Source: Arcobacter sp. F155
GTDB lineage: Bacteria > Campylobacterota > Campylobacteria > Campylobacterales > Arcobacteraceae
Reading direction: 5' to 3'
NCBI RefSeq assembly: GCF_004116455.1
Contig: NZ_PDJU01000011.1
Location: 57,448 to 121,447, forward strand
Length of the DNA stretch: 64,000 nt
The notes beneath the pieces were generated by a model. The model was not told the origin of the DNA. It made no database searches and worked only from the letters and a program-made list of their open reading frames with translations. The translations under genes and the position numbers were made by a program. Below are positions 32,972 through 41,420 of the stretch, one piece after another. Numbering within the stretch: position 1 is the first letter of the stretch; the number at the start of each line of letters is the position of its first letter.

Positions 32972-33717
32972 TAGTTATCCTTTGATGTTAAGAATGGAAG
33001 ATTTAGGAAATCAACATTTTGATGTTTTTTAGCAATTTTGATACCTTTTCTGATATTCGCTTTTGCATTTGAACTTTCTACTTCAACCCAAGATCTAGTT
33101 TCATTATTCCAGTATCCATAAGTTTTAAGGTCTAAACTTTGATAGTATAAAGCTGTTCTTCCAAGTCTAAGAAAATCATATGTAGTAGCATCAATTTTGT
33201 CTTGGTATGTTTCAATACTATTTGCATAGTCATACTCAATTTTAAAGGCTTCTAAAATAATTCTATATTTTTCAGCTGTTTTAATATCTGCTTTATCAAG
33301 GCTTTTTTCTATGTTTTCGATTCTAGTTGTTCTTTCATCAAGTAAGAAAGGAGTGTCCATTTGAACTAGTTTTTTTAAGCTATCAACCATGTTTAACATA
33401 AGAGGGAAAATATTTTTTTGAGTATTTTCAATATCTACAATTTGTTGATTGATATTGCTAAGTTCTTCTTTTTGTGATTGAAGGATTTTTCTTAGTTGCT
33501 CATTGTATACTCTAGTACTTTTTAGTTCAGCATTTGTATATTTATATTTGCTAAGAAGCTCTTCTCTTTGGTACTCTAAATTATCTATTTTATTTTGATA
33601 ATTTTTTAGTTTGTTATTTGTCTTTTCTATTATATCTAGCGATTTGTCTATCTCGTTAGAGAATAGAGAAGTTGATAAGACTAATGAAAATAAAATAGTA
33701 TTAAATAACTTATTCAT
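32971..33717 (-). CDS. DUF3450 periplasmic coiled-coil protein of the TonB2 operon
   Basis: A protein of about 248 residues with a Sec signal peptide (M-N-K-L-F-N-T-I-L-F) and a long coiled coil at about 20-110, matching the DUF3450 family that regularly precedes ttpC. The frame runs upstream to 33756, but the ATG at 33717 carries AAAGGG and begins the signal peptide. A Fur box lies 24-38 bp upstream. It presumably scaffolds TtpC in the periplasm (inference). Confidence 0.82.
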   Translation of the reverse strand: MNKLFNTILFSLVLSTSLFSNEIDKSLDIIEKTNNKLKNYQNKIDNLEYQREELLSKYKYTNAELKSTRVYNEQLRKILQSQKEELSNINQQIVDIENTQKNIFPLMLNMVDSLKKLVQMDTPFLLDERTTRIENIEKSLDKADIKTAEKYRIILEAFKIEYDYANSIETYQDKIDATTYDFLRLGRTALYYQSLDLKTYGYWNNETRSWVEVESSNAKANIRKGIKIAKKHQNVDFLNLPFLTSKDN

Positions 33718-33740
33718 TTCTACCCTTTTAGTATTAATTT

Positions 33741-33755
33741 TGAGAATTATAATCA
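33741..33755. promoter_or_regulatory. Fur box before the TonB2 operon
   Basis: TGAGAATTATAATCA matches the 7-1-7 Fur consensus at 12 of 14 positions, 24 bp upstream of the first gene of the operon. The same 15-mer, in about 25 bp of identical sequence, precedes the PiuB operon at 43332. Confidence 0.72.
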
Positions 33756-33810
33756 TTTTATTATAAAATTAAACTTATACAAAATTACATAAATAATTTA
33801 TAAAATTATG

Positions 33811-34389
33811 CTATAAGAAAACTGTTGTTAAATTTGTGAATACAGAAGAGTTAGAGTTATTAAATCTAAAAATTGATTCTTTTATATGAGTTTCAATATT
33901 TGTTTTATTTATCCCTCTAAACTTTTTTAGTCTAGTATTAATAAACTCATTTAGAGTATTTTTTGTATTCATATAACCTAGAACAATATATTTATTATTG
34001 TTTTTATTTAGTAGTAGTTTTGCGCAGTTGATTTTTTTGTTTCTGATTAAACTATTTTTAACTTCCTCTTCAATTGGAAAGTTACAATCCTTAAGCAAAA
34101 TAGTTTTATTGTCATACTCTATATAAAATACAAAGTTTTTATTGAGTGTAAAATATTTAATATAACAATGTTTTGGTTTTTGCTTATTTGAAATCTCTTG
34201 AGTATTTGTAATATATGTACGAAGTTGTTTATAGTACTTATTTATAGTGACTCTACTGATATTTACTCTCATCGAGGCTTCACTTGCAGTAAGGTCTTCC
34301 CCAAAGCATTTGCAAATATTTTCAATAGTTGAGTTATCTATTTTTTTGTTTCTCATATAATAATTATTATCTATATCAAAATTTTCCAT
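33811..34389 (-). CDS. IS1595-type transposase-derived protein lacking the DDE core
   Basis: An intact frame of about 192 residues. The N-terminal helix-turn-helix (G-E-D-L-T-A-S-E-A-S-M-R-V-N-I-S-R-V-T-I) resembles the DNA-binding end of IS1595/IS1016 transposases. The C-terminus (R-L-K-K-F-R-G-I-N-K-T, then H-I-K-E-S-I-F-R-F-N) resembles their conserved tail (R-x-x-K-F-x-G-I, L-K-E-C-E-x-R-F-N). The middle has lost the D-E-S-Y-F-G and other catalytic positions, and no terminal inverted repeats are seen. It is divergent from a TonB-dependent receptor gene. I infer a domesticated DNA-binding protein, perhaps its regulator; a decaying remnant is the alternative. The ATG at 34389 is preferred over a TTG at 34431. 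Confidence 0.6.
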   Translation of the reverse strand: MENFDIDNNYYMRNKKIDNSTIENICKCFGEDLTASEASMRVNISRVTINKYYKQLRTYITNTQEISNKQKPKHCYIKYFTLNKNFVFYIEYDNKTILLKDCNFPIEEEVKNSLIRNKKINCAKLLLNKNNNKYIVLGYMNTKNTLNEFINTRLKKFRGINKTNIETHIKESIFRFNNSNSSVFTNLTTVFL

Positions 34390-34529
34390 TTCTAATTCTA
34401 TAAAAAAAAGATGTGAAAAGTGTGTGTACAAAATTGATTTTAACTAATGTTATTTTTTGCTTATCATGTAAGGTTTCTTTGTAATATTTCTATAAGAATA
34501 AATAGGAAATAATTCGCTTATCTTAATTT

Positions 34530-34544
34530 TAATAATTACTATCA
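34530..34544. promoter_or_regulatory. Fur box before the FpvA-like receptor gene
   Basis: TAATAATTACTATCA matches the 7-1-7 Fur consensus at 12 of 14 positions and ends 14 bp before the GTG start of the receptor. Confidence 0.6.
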
Positions 34545-34558
34545 ATAAAGGAAATATT

Positions 34559-36664
34559 GTGAAAATAAGAAATAAAAAAATATTAGGGCTGTCACTTTGT
34601 GCAGCTTTCTTAATCCATGGTTCAGTATTCGCAGCTGAAAATGATACAACTAAAACATCTCTTGGAACAGTAGATGTTGTAAGTTCTAGTGATACTGAAT
34701 CAACGAACTCTTATACACTAGACTCAACAAAATCTGCTACAAAACTAAGTTTATCACTAAAAGATACACCTCAATCTGTAAGTGTATTTACCCACCAAAA
34801 ACTTGAGGATTTAGGAATTACTTCTTATCAAGAAATCTTAGCTTCTGTTACTGGAGTTTCAATGAGTAGATGGGATGAAAGATTAAACTCAAGTGCAAGA
34901 GGTTTTACAATTGACTATTATAAAGTTGATGGAATGCCAACTTATACTAGTTATGATGAAAGAGATTTAGACCTTTCTATCTTTGACAGAGTAGAGATTG
35001 TAAGGGGTGCAAATGGTTTATTAACAGGAGCTGGAAATCCTGGAATGAGTATAAATCTTATTAGAAAAAGAGCTAAGAGTAAAGAGTTTGCAGCTGATAT
35101 TACATTAAAAACTGGTTCTTTTGATTCTTATAGTGGGATGGTAGATGTATCTTCTAAACTAAATGAAAGTGGTTCTGTAAGAGGAAGATTGATTGCAAAA
35201 TATGAAGATAATGACTCATATATGGACTATTATGAAAAAGAGAATAAAATTCTTTATGGGGTAGTTGATGTTGATTTATCTGATAGTTCATTTTTATCAT
35301 TTGGTGCAAATTATCAAGATTTAGATAGAAGTGGTATTAGATGGGGAGGTTTACCTGCTTTTTATTCTGACGGTTCTAGAACTAACTTTGATACTTCTGA
35401 TATTGTTTCAAATAAAGATACATATTGGAATGCTGAAACAAAGGGTGTTTTTGTAGACTTTAAACAATATTTTGCAAACAATATACTGTTTAATTTATCT
35501 TTATCTCATAACAGATATAAAAGTGAATCAAACTTATTATATTTTGGTGGAACTGTTGATAAAGCTACAGGAGTAGGAATTGGAAGTATTTCTGCTTATG
35601 AAAATGAGGATTATAAAAAAGAGAACAATATTGATGCTTATGTATCTGTTCCTTTTAATCTTGCAAATTTAGACCATGAAGTAATCTTAGGATATACATA
35701 TAATACAGATAGTAAAAAGTATGATAATCAAAAGGGTTCTGGTGGAGGAGCATCTTCATTAGCAAATCCTTTAATTAATTTTAATAATATCAATTTAGAT
35801 AGTTTTGATAATCTTACTTCTTATTCAGGAACACCAAATAAGATTAAACAAACAGCTGCTTATTTAGTTGGTAAATTTTCTTTAATGGAAGATTTAAAAT
35901 TAATAGCTGGAGCAAGACTTACAAATTGGAAATATACAGAAGATGGTGGAGTAAACGATAGAGAGTTTGATAATGAATTAACTCCTTATGTAGGGTTAGT
36001 TTATGACTTAAATGAAAATCATTCTATTTATACAAGTTACACAAGTATCTTTAAGCCAGATGATAAAAAAGACAGAAGTGGAAATTATTTAGACCCATTA
36101 GAAGGTAAAAACTATGAAGCGGGTATTAAAGGTGAGTATTTTGATGGTAAATTAAATGCTTCTTTATCTGTATTTAGAATTGAGCAAGATGGTACTGAAA
36201 GTGATGGAGCTCAAATAAATGGTTATCAACCTTATACATTTGTTGAGGGAGTTACAAGTAAAGGTTTTGAGTTTGATATTCATGGTCAAGTAACTGATAA
36301 CTTTAGTTTAAGTATGGGAGTTGCAAACTTCAAAGCTGAGGATGCAGAAGGTAATAAGTTTAATACTAAAGCTTCAAGAACAACTGCAAATCTTTTTGCA
36401 AAATATACAATGGATAAGTTACAACTGGGAGCAGGGCTAAACTATAAAAGTAAATACTATACTGGTTCAGATGCTCAAAAGATTACGCAAGATGCATTTA
36501 CACTTGCAAATGCTATGGCATCATATAAAATTGACAAAAACTCTAGTCTTCAGTTAAATGTAAATAATATCTTTGATAAAGAGTACTATGAAGGAATTGG
36601 AAATAACCTTATGATTTATGGTACGCCAAGAAATGCAACATTAACTTATAAATACACTTTCTAA
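34559..36664 (+). CDS. TonB-dependent siderophore receptor (FpvA/FhuE-like)
   Basis: A 701-residue outer-membrane receptor beginning at GTG with AAAGGA upstream. A signal peptide spans about 1-26. The plug domain has D-T-P-Q-S-V-S-V-F-T, R-G-F-T-I-D, V-D-G-M-P, V-E-I-V-R-G-A-N-G-L-L-T-G and G-N-P-G-M-S-I-N-L-I-R-K-R, wording characteristic of the FpvA/FhuE/FoxA group for hydroxamate or mixed siderophores. The barrel ends in Phe. There is no N-terminal STN domain. It is divergent from the transposase-derived protein and followed by an intrinsic terminator. The ligand is unknown. Confidence 0.9.
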   Translation: MKIRNKKILGLSLCAAFLIHGSVFAAENDTTKTSLGTVDVVSSSDTESTNSYTLDSTKSATKLSLSLKDTPQSVSVFTHQKLEDLGITSYQEILASVTGVSMSRWDERLNSSARGFTIDYYKVDGMPTYTSYDERDLDLSIFDRVEIVRGANGLLTGAGNPGMSINLIRKRAKSKEFAADITLKTGSFDSYSGMVDVSSKLNESGSVRGRLIAKYEDNDSYMDYYEKENKILYGVVDVDLSDSSFLSFGANYQDLDRSGIRWGGLPAFYSDGSRTNFDTSDIVSNKDTYWNAETKGVFVDFKQYFANNILFNLSLSHNRYKSESNLLYFGGTVDKATGVGIGSISAYENEDYKKENNIDAYVSVPFNLANLDHEVILGYTYNTDSKKYDNQKGSGGGASSLANPLINFNNINLDSFDNLTSYSGTPNKIKQTAAYLVGKFSLMEDLKLIAGARLTNWKYTEDGGVNDREFDNELTPYVGLVYDLNENHSIYTSYTSIFKPDDKKDRSGNYLDPLEGKNYEAGIKGEYFDGKLNASLSVFRIEQDGTESDGAQINGYQPYTFVEGVTSKGFEFDIHGQVTDNFSLSMGVANFKAEDAEGNKFNTKASRTTANLFAKYTMDKLQLGAGLNYKSKYYTGSDAQKITQDAFTLANAMASYKIDKNSSLQLNVNNIFDKEYYEGIGNNLMIYGTPRNATLTYKYTF

Positions 36665-36673
36665 AATAATTAG

Positions 36674-36697
36674 CTAAAAAGGAGTTTTCCTTTTTAG
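36674..36697. terminator. Intrinsic terminator after the FpvA-like receptor
   Basis: CTAAAAAGGA and TCCTTTTTAG form a perfect 10-bp stem with a GTTT loop, 10 bp after the receptor stop. The stem is A/T-rich at its base and could serve either strand. Confidence 0.75.
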
Positions 36698-36712
36698 TTA
36701 TACTTCCAATTA

Positions 36713-36727
36713 TGATAATAACTATTA
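36713..36727. promoter_or_regulatory. Fur-box-like site before the response regulator
   Basis: TGATAATAACTATTA has a perfect left half-site and matches the 7-1-7 consensus at 12 of 14 positions. It lies 20 bp upstream of a TATAAT -10 box, overlapping the expected -35 region. Confidence 0.5.
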
Positions 36728-36746
36728 ATATTTAATAAGAATATTG

Positions 36747-36752
36747 TATAAT
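36747..36752 (+). promoter_or_regulatory. -10 box very close to the response-regulator ATG
   Basis: TATAAT ends 7 bases before the ATG at 36760, so transcription would begin at or next to the start codon. No Shine-Dalgarno sequence is present, which fits a leaderless mRNA. Confidence 0.5.
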
Positions 36753-36759
36753 TCTTTCC

Positions 36760-37446
36760 ATGTTAAAAGAAGAGTACAAAAAACTAAAAGTTCTATATGT
36801 AGAAGATGAAGATTTTATTAGAGAAAATGCAGTCTCATATTTAAAAAGATTTTTTGAAAATGTTTATGAAGCAAATGATGCTTTTACTGCACTTGATATT
36901 ATAGAAAAACAGAAACCTCACTTGGTAATAACTGATATAAAAATGCCAAAATTAAGTGGCTTAGATATGGTTAGAAAAGTTAGACAAAGTGATAAAAAAA
37001 CACAATTTATAGTCCTTTCTGCTTTTACAGATAAAAACTATTTACTTGATGCCATTGATTTAGGTTTAGTAAAATATCTTACAAAACCAATCAAGCATGA
37101 CACTATTTTTCCTTTACTTCTACAGTGTGCAAAAGAGAGTTTTGAAGATGAAAGTAACAAAAAGTATTTAACTGAGACTGCTTATTATGACAGTTTTGAA
37201 AGTATTTTAAGAATTGAAGAAAAAGAGATAAAATTAACAAAAAGTGAAATATCTCTTTTAGAATTGCTATGTAAACAGCATCCTAAACCTGCTACTTATG
37301 AACAGTTACAAAGTGATATTTGGCAAGATGAATATATGAGTGAAAATGCACTTAGGCTTTTAATAAGAGACTTAAGAAAAAAACTACCTACAAACTGTAT
37401 TAAAAATATATCTAAGCTTGGATATAAGATAGAACTTTACAGATGA
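36760..37446 (+). CDS. OmpR-type response regulator
   Basis: A 228-residue regulator: a receiver domain (about 8-120) with phosphoacceptor Asp59 in T-D-I-K-M-P, and a C-terminal winged-helix domain (about 145-228) with the usual L-T-K-S-E-I-S-L-L-E-L-L and L-R-L-L-I-R-D-L-R-K-K-L. It overlaps the kinase gene downstream by 4 bp, so the two form a cognate pair. Its position inside the iron region and a Fur-like site at its promoter suggest, but do not prove, a link to iron limitation. Confidence 0.92.
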   Translation: MLKEEYKKLKVLYVEDEDFIRENAVSYLKRFFENVYEANDAFTALDIIEKQKPHLVITDIKMPKLSGLDMVRKVRQSDKKTQFIVLSAFTDKNYLLDAIDLGLVKYLTKPIKHDTIFPLLLQCAKESFEDESNKKYLTETAYYDSFESILRIEEKEIKLTKSEISLLELLCKQHPKPATYEQLQSDIWQDEYMSENALRLLIRDLRKKLPTNCIKNISKLGYKIELYR

Positions 37447-39146
37447 AAATAGTTCTTTCTTTTCTTTTTTTCTTCTCTTTTCTGTATGCTGATAAGTTCA
37501 ATGTTATTGAGTCTGTAAAGATTTCTGAAGACTTAAATAGTTTTAAAAATGCAAGTTATCTTGAATATAAAGATAAAAAAGTTAAACAGTTTGCTATAAA
37601 AGTAAAATTAAAAAAGAAAAACTATCTTGGTAAAAACTATTATCTAACTGCTATTTCTGATTATGAGAACATGACTCATACAAATACTATTTATAAAAAC
37701 TATAATCATATGATGCTTATCAAACTTGATAAAACTGCTCCTGATATTTTATATTTTGAGTATGAATATGATACTCCTAAAAGACCAGGTTTTAGAGTAA
37801 AAGTTATCTCTCAAAGTGAATATGAAAACTTGTTACCCTATGAAGGTATAATCTATGGAGTAGCCTATGGGATAATTTTTTGTGCTTTTTTATACTACTT
37901 TATAATCTACTTTTCCATAAGAGAAAAATACTTTCTTTACTACTCAATTATGCAACTTTTTGTTTTGTTATCTTTGATAGGTTTTATGATAGTAAGTTTT
38001 AAACCATATCCAACAACATTTGCGCAAACACTAATAGATATACTTGAAAACTTGAGTTTTATATTTACTTTACTTTTTGCAAAAGAGATTTTAAATGCAA
38101 AAAATAAGTTATCTTTTTCAAGTAGTTTAATAAACTTTTTTTTATGGATAAATACAATTGATATAGGGGTTATTCTTTTAATAAATTACTCCTTACTATA
38201 TGAGTATATGCCTTTTTATATAAGTTTTTTGATTCCTTCTTTATTAGGTTTACTTTCAATTATAAATGGAAATAAAAATGCCATTATTTATACTATTGGT
38301 TGGAGTTTTATGGCTAGCTTTGTATATATGGCAGAGAAGGACTTAATACCTTTTAGTGGTATTTATACTATTCACTTTGCAGCTCCAATGGAGTCATTAA
38401 TTTTTACTTTAGCCTTAGCTTTTGCTCTTAGAAGAATAGTAAAAGAGAAAAACGAAAAAGAGAAACTTCTAATACATAAAGAAAAACTAGCCTCAATGGG
38501 AGAAATGATAAATAATATCGCTCATCAATGGAGACAGCCTCTTACTCATCTTAGTTTTATAAATATGAATTTACAAATGGCTTCATATGATGAGAAACTT
38601 TCAAAAGAGTATTTAGATGAGAAAATTGAAGAGTCAAATAAACAGTTGGAGTTTATGTCAAGTACAATAGATAGTTTTCGAGATTTTTATAAGCCACAAA
38701 AAGAGAAAGAAAACTTTTATTTATCAAAGGCTGTAAAACAAGCAGTTGATATTATGGCTGTTTTATTAGAAAAAGAGAATATAGAATTAGAGCTTGATAT
38801 TAGAAAAGATAAAAAAATTTATGCCTATGAAAATGAGTATTCTCAAGTAGTTTTAAACTTAATTACAAATGCAAAAGACGTTTTAGTTCAAAGGCAAATA
38901 GAGGATGGGAAAATAAAAATCACCATAGATAGCTATTTTGATAAATCTTTCACTACTGTTTGTGATAATGCAGGTGGAATAAAAAAAGCTGATTTAAATA
39001 AGATTTTTGAGCCATATTTCACTACAAAAGACAGTGGAAGTGGAATAGGGCTTTATATGTCTAAAACAATAATCAACTCTCACTTTAAAGGAAAACTAAG
39101 AGTTGAAAATAAAAAAGAAGGTGCCTGCTTTACGATAGAGGTTTAA
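37443..39146 (+). CDS. 7TM-type sensor histidine kinase
   Basis: A 567-residue kinase. A signal peptide (about 1-17) and a periplasmic 7TMR-DISM-like domain (about 20-130) lead to about seven membrane helices (about 137-330). A short coiled coil precedes the kinase core with His361 in A-H-Q-W-R-Q-P-L, N-box N-A-K-D-V-L, C-D-N-A-G-G, F-E-P-Y-F-T-T-K and G-S-G-I-G-L. It is cotranscribed with, and overlaps, the OmpR-type regulator. Its end shares TTAA with the convergent YitT gene. Confidence 0.9.
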   Translation: MKIVLSFLFFFSFLYADKFNVIESVKISEDLNSFKNASYLEYKDKKVKQFAIKVKLKKKNYLGKNYYLTAISDYENMTHTNTIYKNYNHMMLIKLDKTAPDILYFEYEYDTPKRPGFRVKVISQSEYENLLPYEGIIYGVAYGIIFCAFLYYFIIYFSIREKYFLYYSIMQLFVLLSLIGFMIVSFKPYPTTFAQTLIDILENLSFIFTLLFAKEILNAKNKLSFSSSLINFFLWINTIDIGVILLINYSLLYEYMPFYISFLIPSLLGLLSIINGNKNAIIYTIGWSFMASFVYMAEKDLIPFSGIYTIHFAAPMESLIFTLALAFALRRIVKEKNEKEKLLIHKEKLASMGEMINNIAHQWRQPLTHLSFINMNLQMASYDEKLSKEYLDEKIEESNKQLEFMSSTIDSFRDFYKPQKEKENFYLSKAVKQAVDIMAVLLEKENIELELDIRKDKKIYAYENEYSQVVLNLITNAKDVLVQRQIEDGKIKITIDSYFDKSFTTVCDNAGGIKKADLNKIFEPYFTTKDSGSGIGLYMSKTIINSHFKGKLRVENKKEGACFTIEV

Positions 39147-39967
39147 TCCTCTCTACCATAAAGTTCTGAAGCTTCTTGAATAACTAAAAAAGCATCTTTA
39201 TCATGTTTTTTAGTAATACTTTTTAGAAGTTGCAACTTTGAAATATCTACAACTACAAGAATTAAAGTTTTGCTTTTTTCTTGTTTTAGATTGTATCCAT
39301 TTATTATTGTTCCATGTTCTCCAAGTTTTGCATCTATGTCTTTACTTAATTCTCTTATATTATTTGAAACTATTGTTACAGATTTTTGAGCGGGTTTTCC
39401 TGATATTAAAATATCAATTATTCTAGAAGTTATATATATTCCAATCACAGAAAATAAAGCTTTTTCAAGGTCGTTATAAACAAATATAGACCAAAACATA
39501 ATAAGACCATCAATCACTAAAAGAATTTGCGAAGTTTTAAATCTACTTTTTTGGGCTATAACTTCTGCAAGAATAGTTGTTCCTCCCGTAGAAGCTTTAG
39601 CTAAAAGTATAAGTCCAACTCCTAAACCTATTAGTAATCCTCCAAAAATAGCTGCTAAAATTATTTCATTTGTTGCTGGTTGTATTTTTAGAACTTCTCT
39701 TAAAAGATCAGTAAATAAAGAGATAAGAGAGATAGAAACTAAAGTTTTAAATACAAAGTTCTTTCCAAAATATTTCATTCCAATTAAAATTAAAGGTACA
39801 CTAACAATAGCTATCCATACACCAAGTGTAAATAAGGGAAATATCTCATGTAGAAGTTGGGCTAATCCTACTCCTCCTCCTGTTACAATACTATTTGGAT
39901 TTAAAAAAGCCGTTGCAGCATAAGCAATAATAAATGAACCAATAATTAAATATAAAATCTTTTTCAT
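39143..39967 (-). CDS. YitT family membrane protein (DUF161/DUF2179)
   Basis: A 274-residue protein with five or six N-terminal membrane helices (about 1-185), including P-N-S-I-V-T-G-G-G-V-G-L-A, and a C-terminal soluble DUF2179 domain (about 195-270) with I-N-G-Y-N-L-K. This is the YitT/YpjC architecture. The function of the family is not firmly known. It stands alone on the minus strand, tail to tail with the kinase gene. Confidence 0.85.
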   Translation of the reverse strand: MKKILYLIIGSFIIAYAATAFLNPNSIVTGGGVGLAQLLHEIFPLFTLGVWIAIVSVPLILIGMKYFGKNFVFKTLVSISLISLFTDLLREVLKIQPATNEIILAAIFGGLLIGLGVGLILLAKASTGGTTILAEVIAQKSRFKTSQILLVIDGLIMFWSIFVYNDLEKALFSVIGIYITSRIIDILISGKPAQKSVTIVSNNIRELSKDIDAKLGEHGTIINGYNLKQEKSKTLILVVVDISKLQLLKSITKKHDKDAFLVIQEASELYGRED

Positions 39968-40091
39968 ATCTATTTTAAAATTCCTTTTTTGCTTGAATTA
40001 TAGATAAAAATAGAATTTTATTCTTTACTATTATTGATTAAAAAGTTTACTATTCTTGCTTAAAATAATTTTATTAAGTTATAATGATTTT

Positions 40092-40931
40092 ATGAAAAAA
40101 GATACTCAAAAAAGACATAGTCAAATTGCAAATGATGTTATGCACTATATTTATAGATATATTAGTACTGATATTAATCTTGATGAATTAAGTATAAATC
40201 TAAATATCAGTAAGTTTCATATGCATAGAGTGTTTAAAGAAGAGTTCGGACAAAATATTTATGAAACAATAAAAGCAATCAGACTTCAAAAAGCTGCAAG
40301 TTTACTTTTAACAAATAAAAGTTCAACTATCTCAAATGTTGCAAGAAATTGTGGTTATACTTCCCAAGCAGCTTTTATTCGAGTATTTAAAGAGATGTTT
40401 AAAACTACACCAAAGCGTTGGAGAAATGGAGAATATAAAGAGCTATTTCTTAGAAAAAGCCTTAAAAAGTTTCAAATAAAACCAGAAATATTTAGGTTTA
40501 AATCACGAAAAGCATATTATATAAGACATACAGGAACTAAACAAGAGTTTGATAATTCTTGGGATAAGTTAAATACTTGGGCTTTGATAAAAGGCTACAA
40601 AAATTTTAATAAAATCAATTTTTTTCATGATAATCTAGTTTTAAAAGAGTTTGAAAAAAGTCGTTTTGTTTCTGCTCTTACTTTTGATAAAGAGTTAGTA
40701 GATGATAGTTTTCCTTATCTTACTATGCCGGAACAAATTTGTGCAAAGTTTAGTTTTAAAGGTAGTAAAAAAGAGTTTGTTGATTTTATTTTCTGGGTTT
40801 ATTTTGATTGGTTGATAAATAGTGGATATGAAGCAAATACTGAGCCTTCATTTGTTATATATAAAAATGATTTTTATTTAACAAATGATAAGACTCTTGA
40901 TTTAGATTTTTATTTATCTATCTCAATGTAA
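40092..40931 (+). CDS. AraC-family regulator with GyrI-like effector domain, paralogue 1
   Basis: A protein of about 279 residues. Two helix-turn-helix motifs occupy residues 5-105 (L-N-I-S-K-F-H-M-H-R-V-F-K-E and N-C-G-Y-T-S-Q-A-A-F-I-R-V-F), and a C-terminal GyrI/BmrR-like ligand domain follows (Y-Y-I-R-H-T-G, S-W-D-K-L). This is the Rob/SbmC-type fusion that senses small amphipathic molecules. The frame reaches back to a TTG at 40056, but the ATG at 40092 aligns with the start of the second copy encoded at 62882-63745. Targets unknown. Confidence 0.85.
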   Translation: MKKDTQKRHSQIANDVMHYIYRYISTDINLDELSINLNISKFHMHRVFKEEFGQNIYETIKAIRLQKAASLLLTNKSSTISNVARNCGYTSQAAFIRVFKEMFKTTPKRWRNGEYKELFLRKSLKKFQIKPEIFRFKSRKAYYIRHTGTKQEFDNSWDKLNTWALIKGYKNFNKINFFHDNLVLKEFEKSRFVSALTFDKELVDDSFPYLTMPEQICAKFSFKGSKKEFVDFIFWVYFDWLINSGYEANTEPSFVIYKNDFYLTNDKTLDLDFYLSISM

Positions 40932-40934
40932 GTT

Positions 40935-41420
40935 TTATTTTTTTAGTTGAGCAGTTAATATTTTTGTATTTCTTGCACTAAAATATAAAGTAAGAGCAAG
41001 AAGAACAAAGGCTATTGAAAACAGTACAATAACAGAAGTGCTAATTAATGCTCCATGTTGATTTTGAGAAAGTTTTTTACTTGAAGTTTCCATTGATGTT
41101 TTTTTAGTAAAACCTTCAAGGGGAGCAAAACCTTCTTTTACCACAGTATGTCCAGGTCCTCCATCAAGAACTACTTGGTACTGCTCTTTTGGAATCTCAA
41201 TTGTAAGTTCACTTTCATCTGGAAGTCTTTTTTGATATAACACTTCTCCTGAAATTAGTGACTCAAGTTTAACTAAAGCACCAACAGTTTTCTCTCCTGT
41301 ACTAAAAGCTCCAACTACTGTTATTGTATTGTCTTCATTATCAATAACATCCATAAGTAAAGTATGAGCACTTAGGTTTAAACTTAATAGTAAAAAAACA
41401 AGTATTGATTTTATTTTCAT
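40935..41420 (-). CDS. Periplasmic, C-terminally anchored protein of the PepSY operon
   Basis: A 161-residue protein with a signal peptide (about 1-18), a beta-rich periplasmic domain beginning H-T-L-L-M-D-V, and a C-terminal membrane helix at about 128-150. I do not recognise a named family; the layout resembles small periplasmic accessory proteins found with metal-uptake genes. Its start overlaps the PepSY gene stop by 1 bp. The second residue pair after the predicted cleavage site is A-H, which could place a histidine at the mature N-terminus for metal binding (inference). Confidence 0.6.
   Translation of the reverse strand: MKIKSILVFLLLSLNLSAHTLLMDVIDNEDNTITVVGAFSTGEKTVGALVKLESLISGEVLYQKRLPDESELTIEIPKEQYQVVLDGGPGHTVVKEGFAPLEGFTKKTSMETSSKKLSQNQHGALISTSVIVLFSIAFVLLALTLYFSARNTKILTAQLKK

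Noticed and set aside
39136..39152. Hairpin AGAGG/CCTCT at the kinase/YitT junction
   Set aside because: Only a 5-bp stem without a T-run; not convincing as a terminator.
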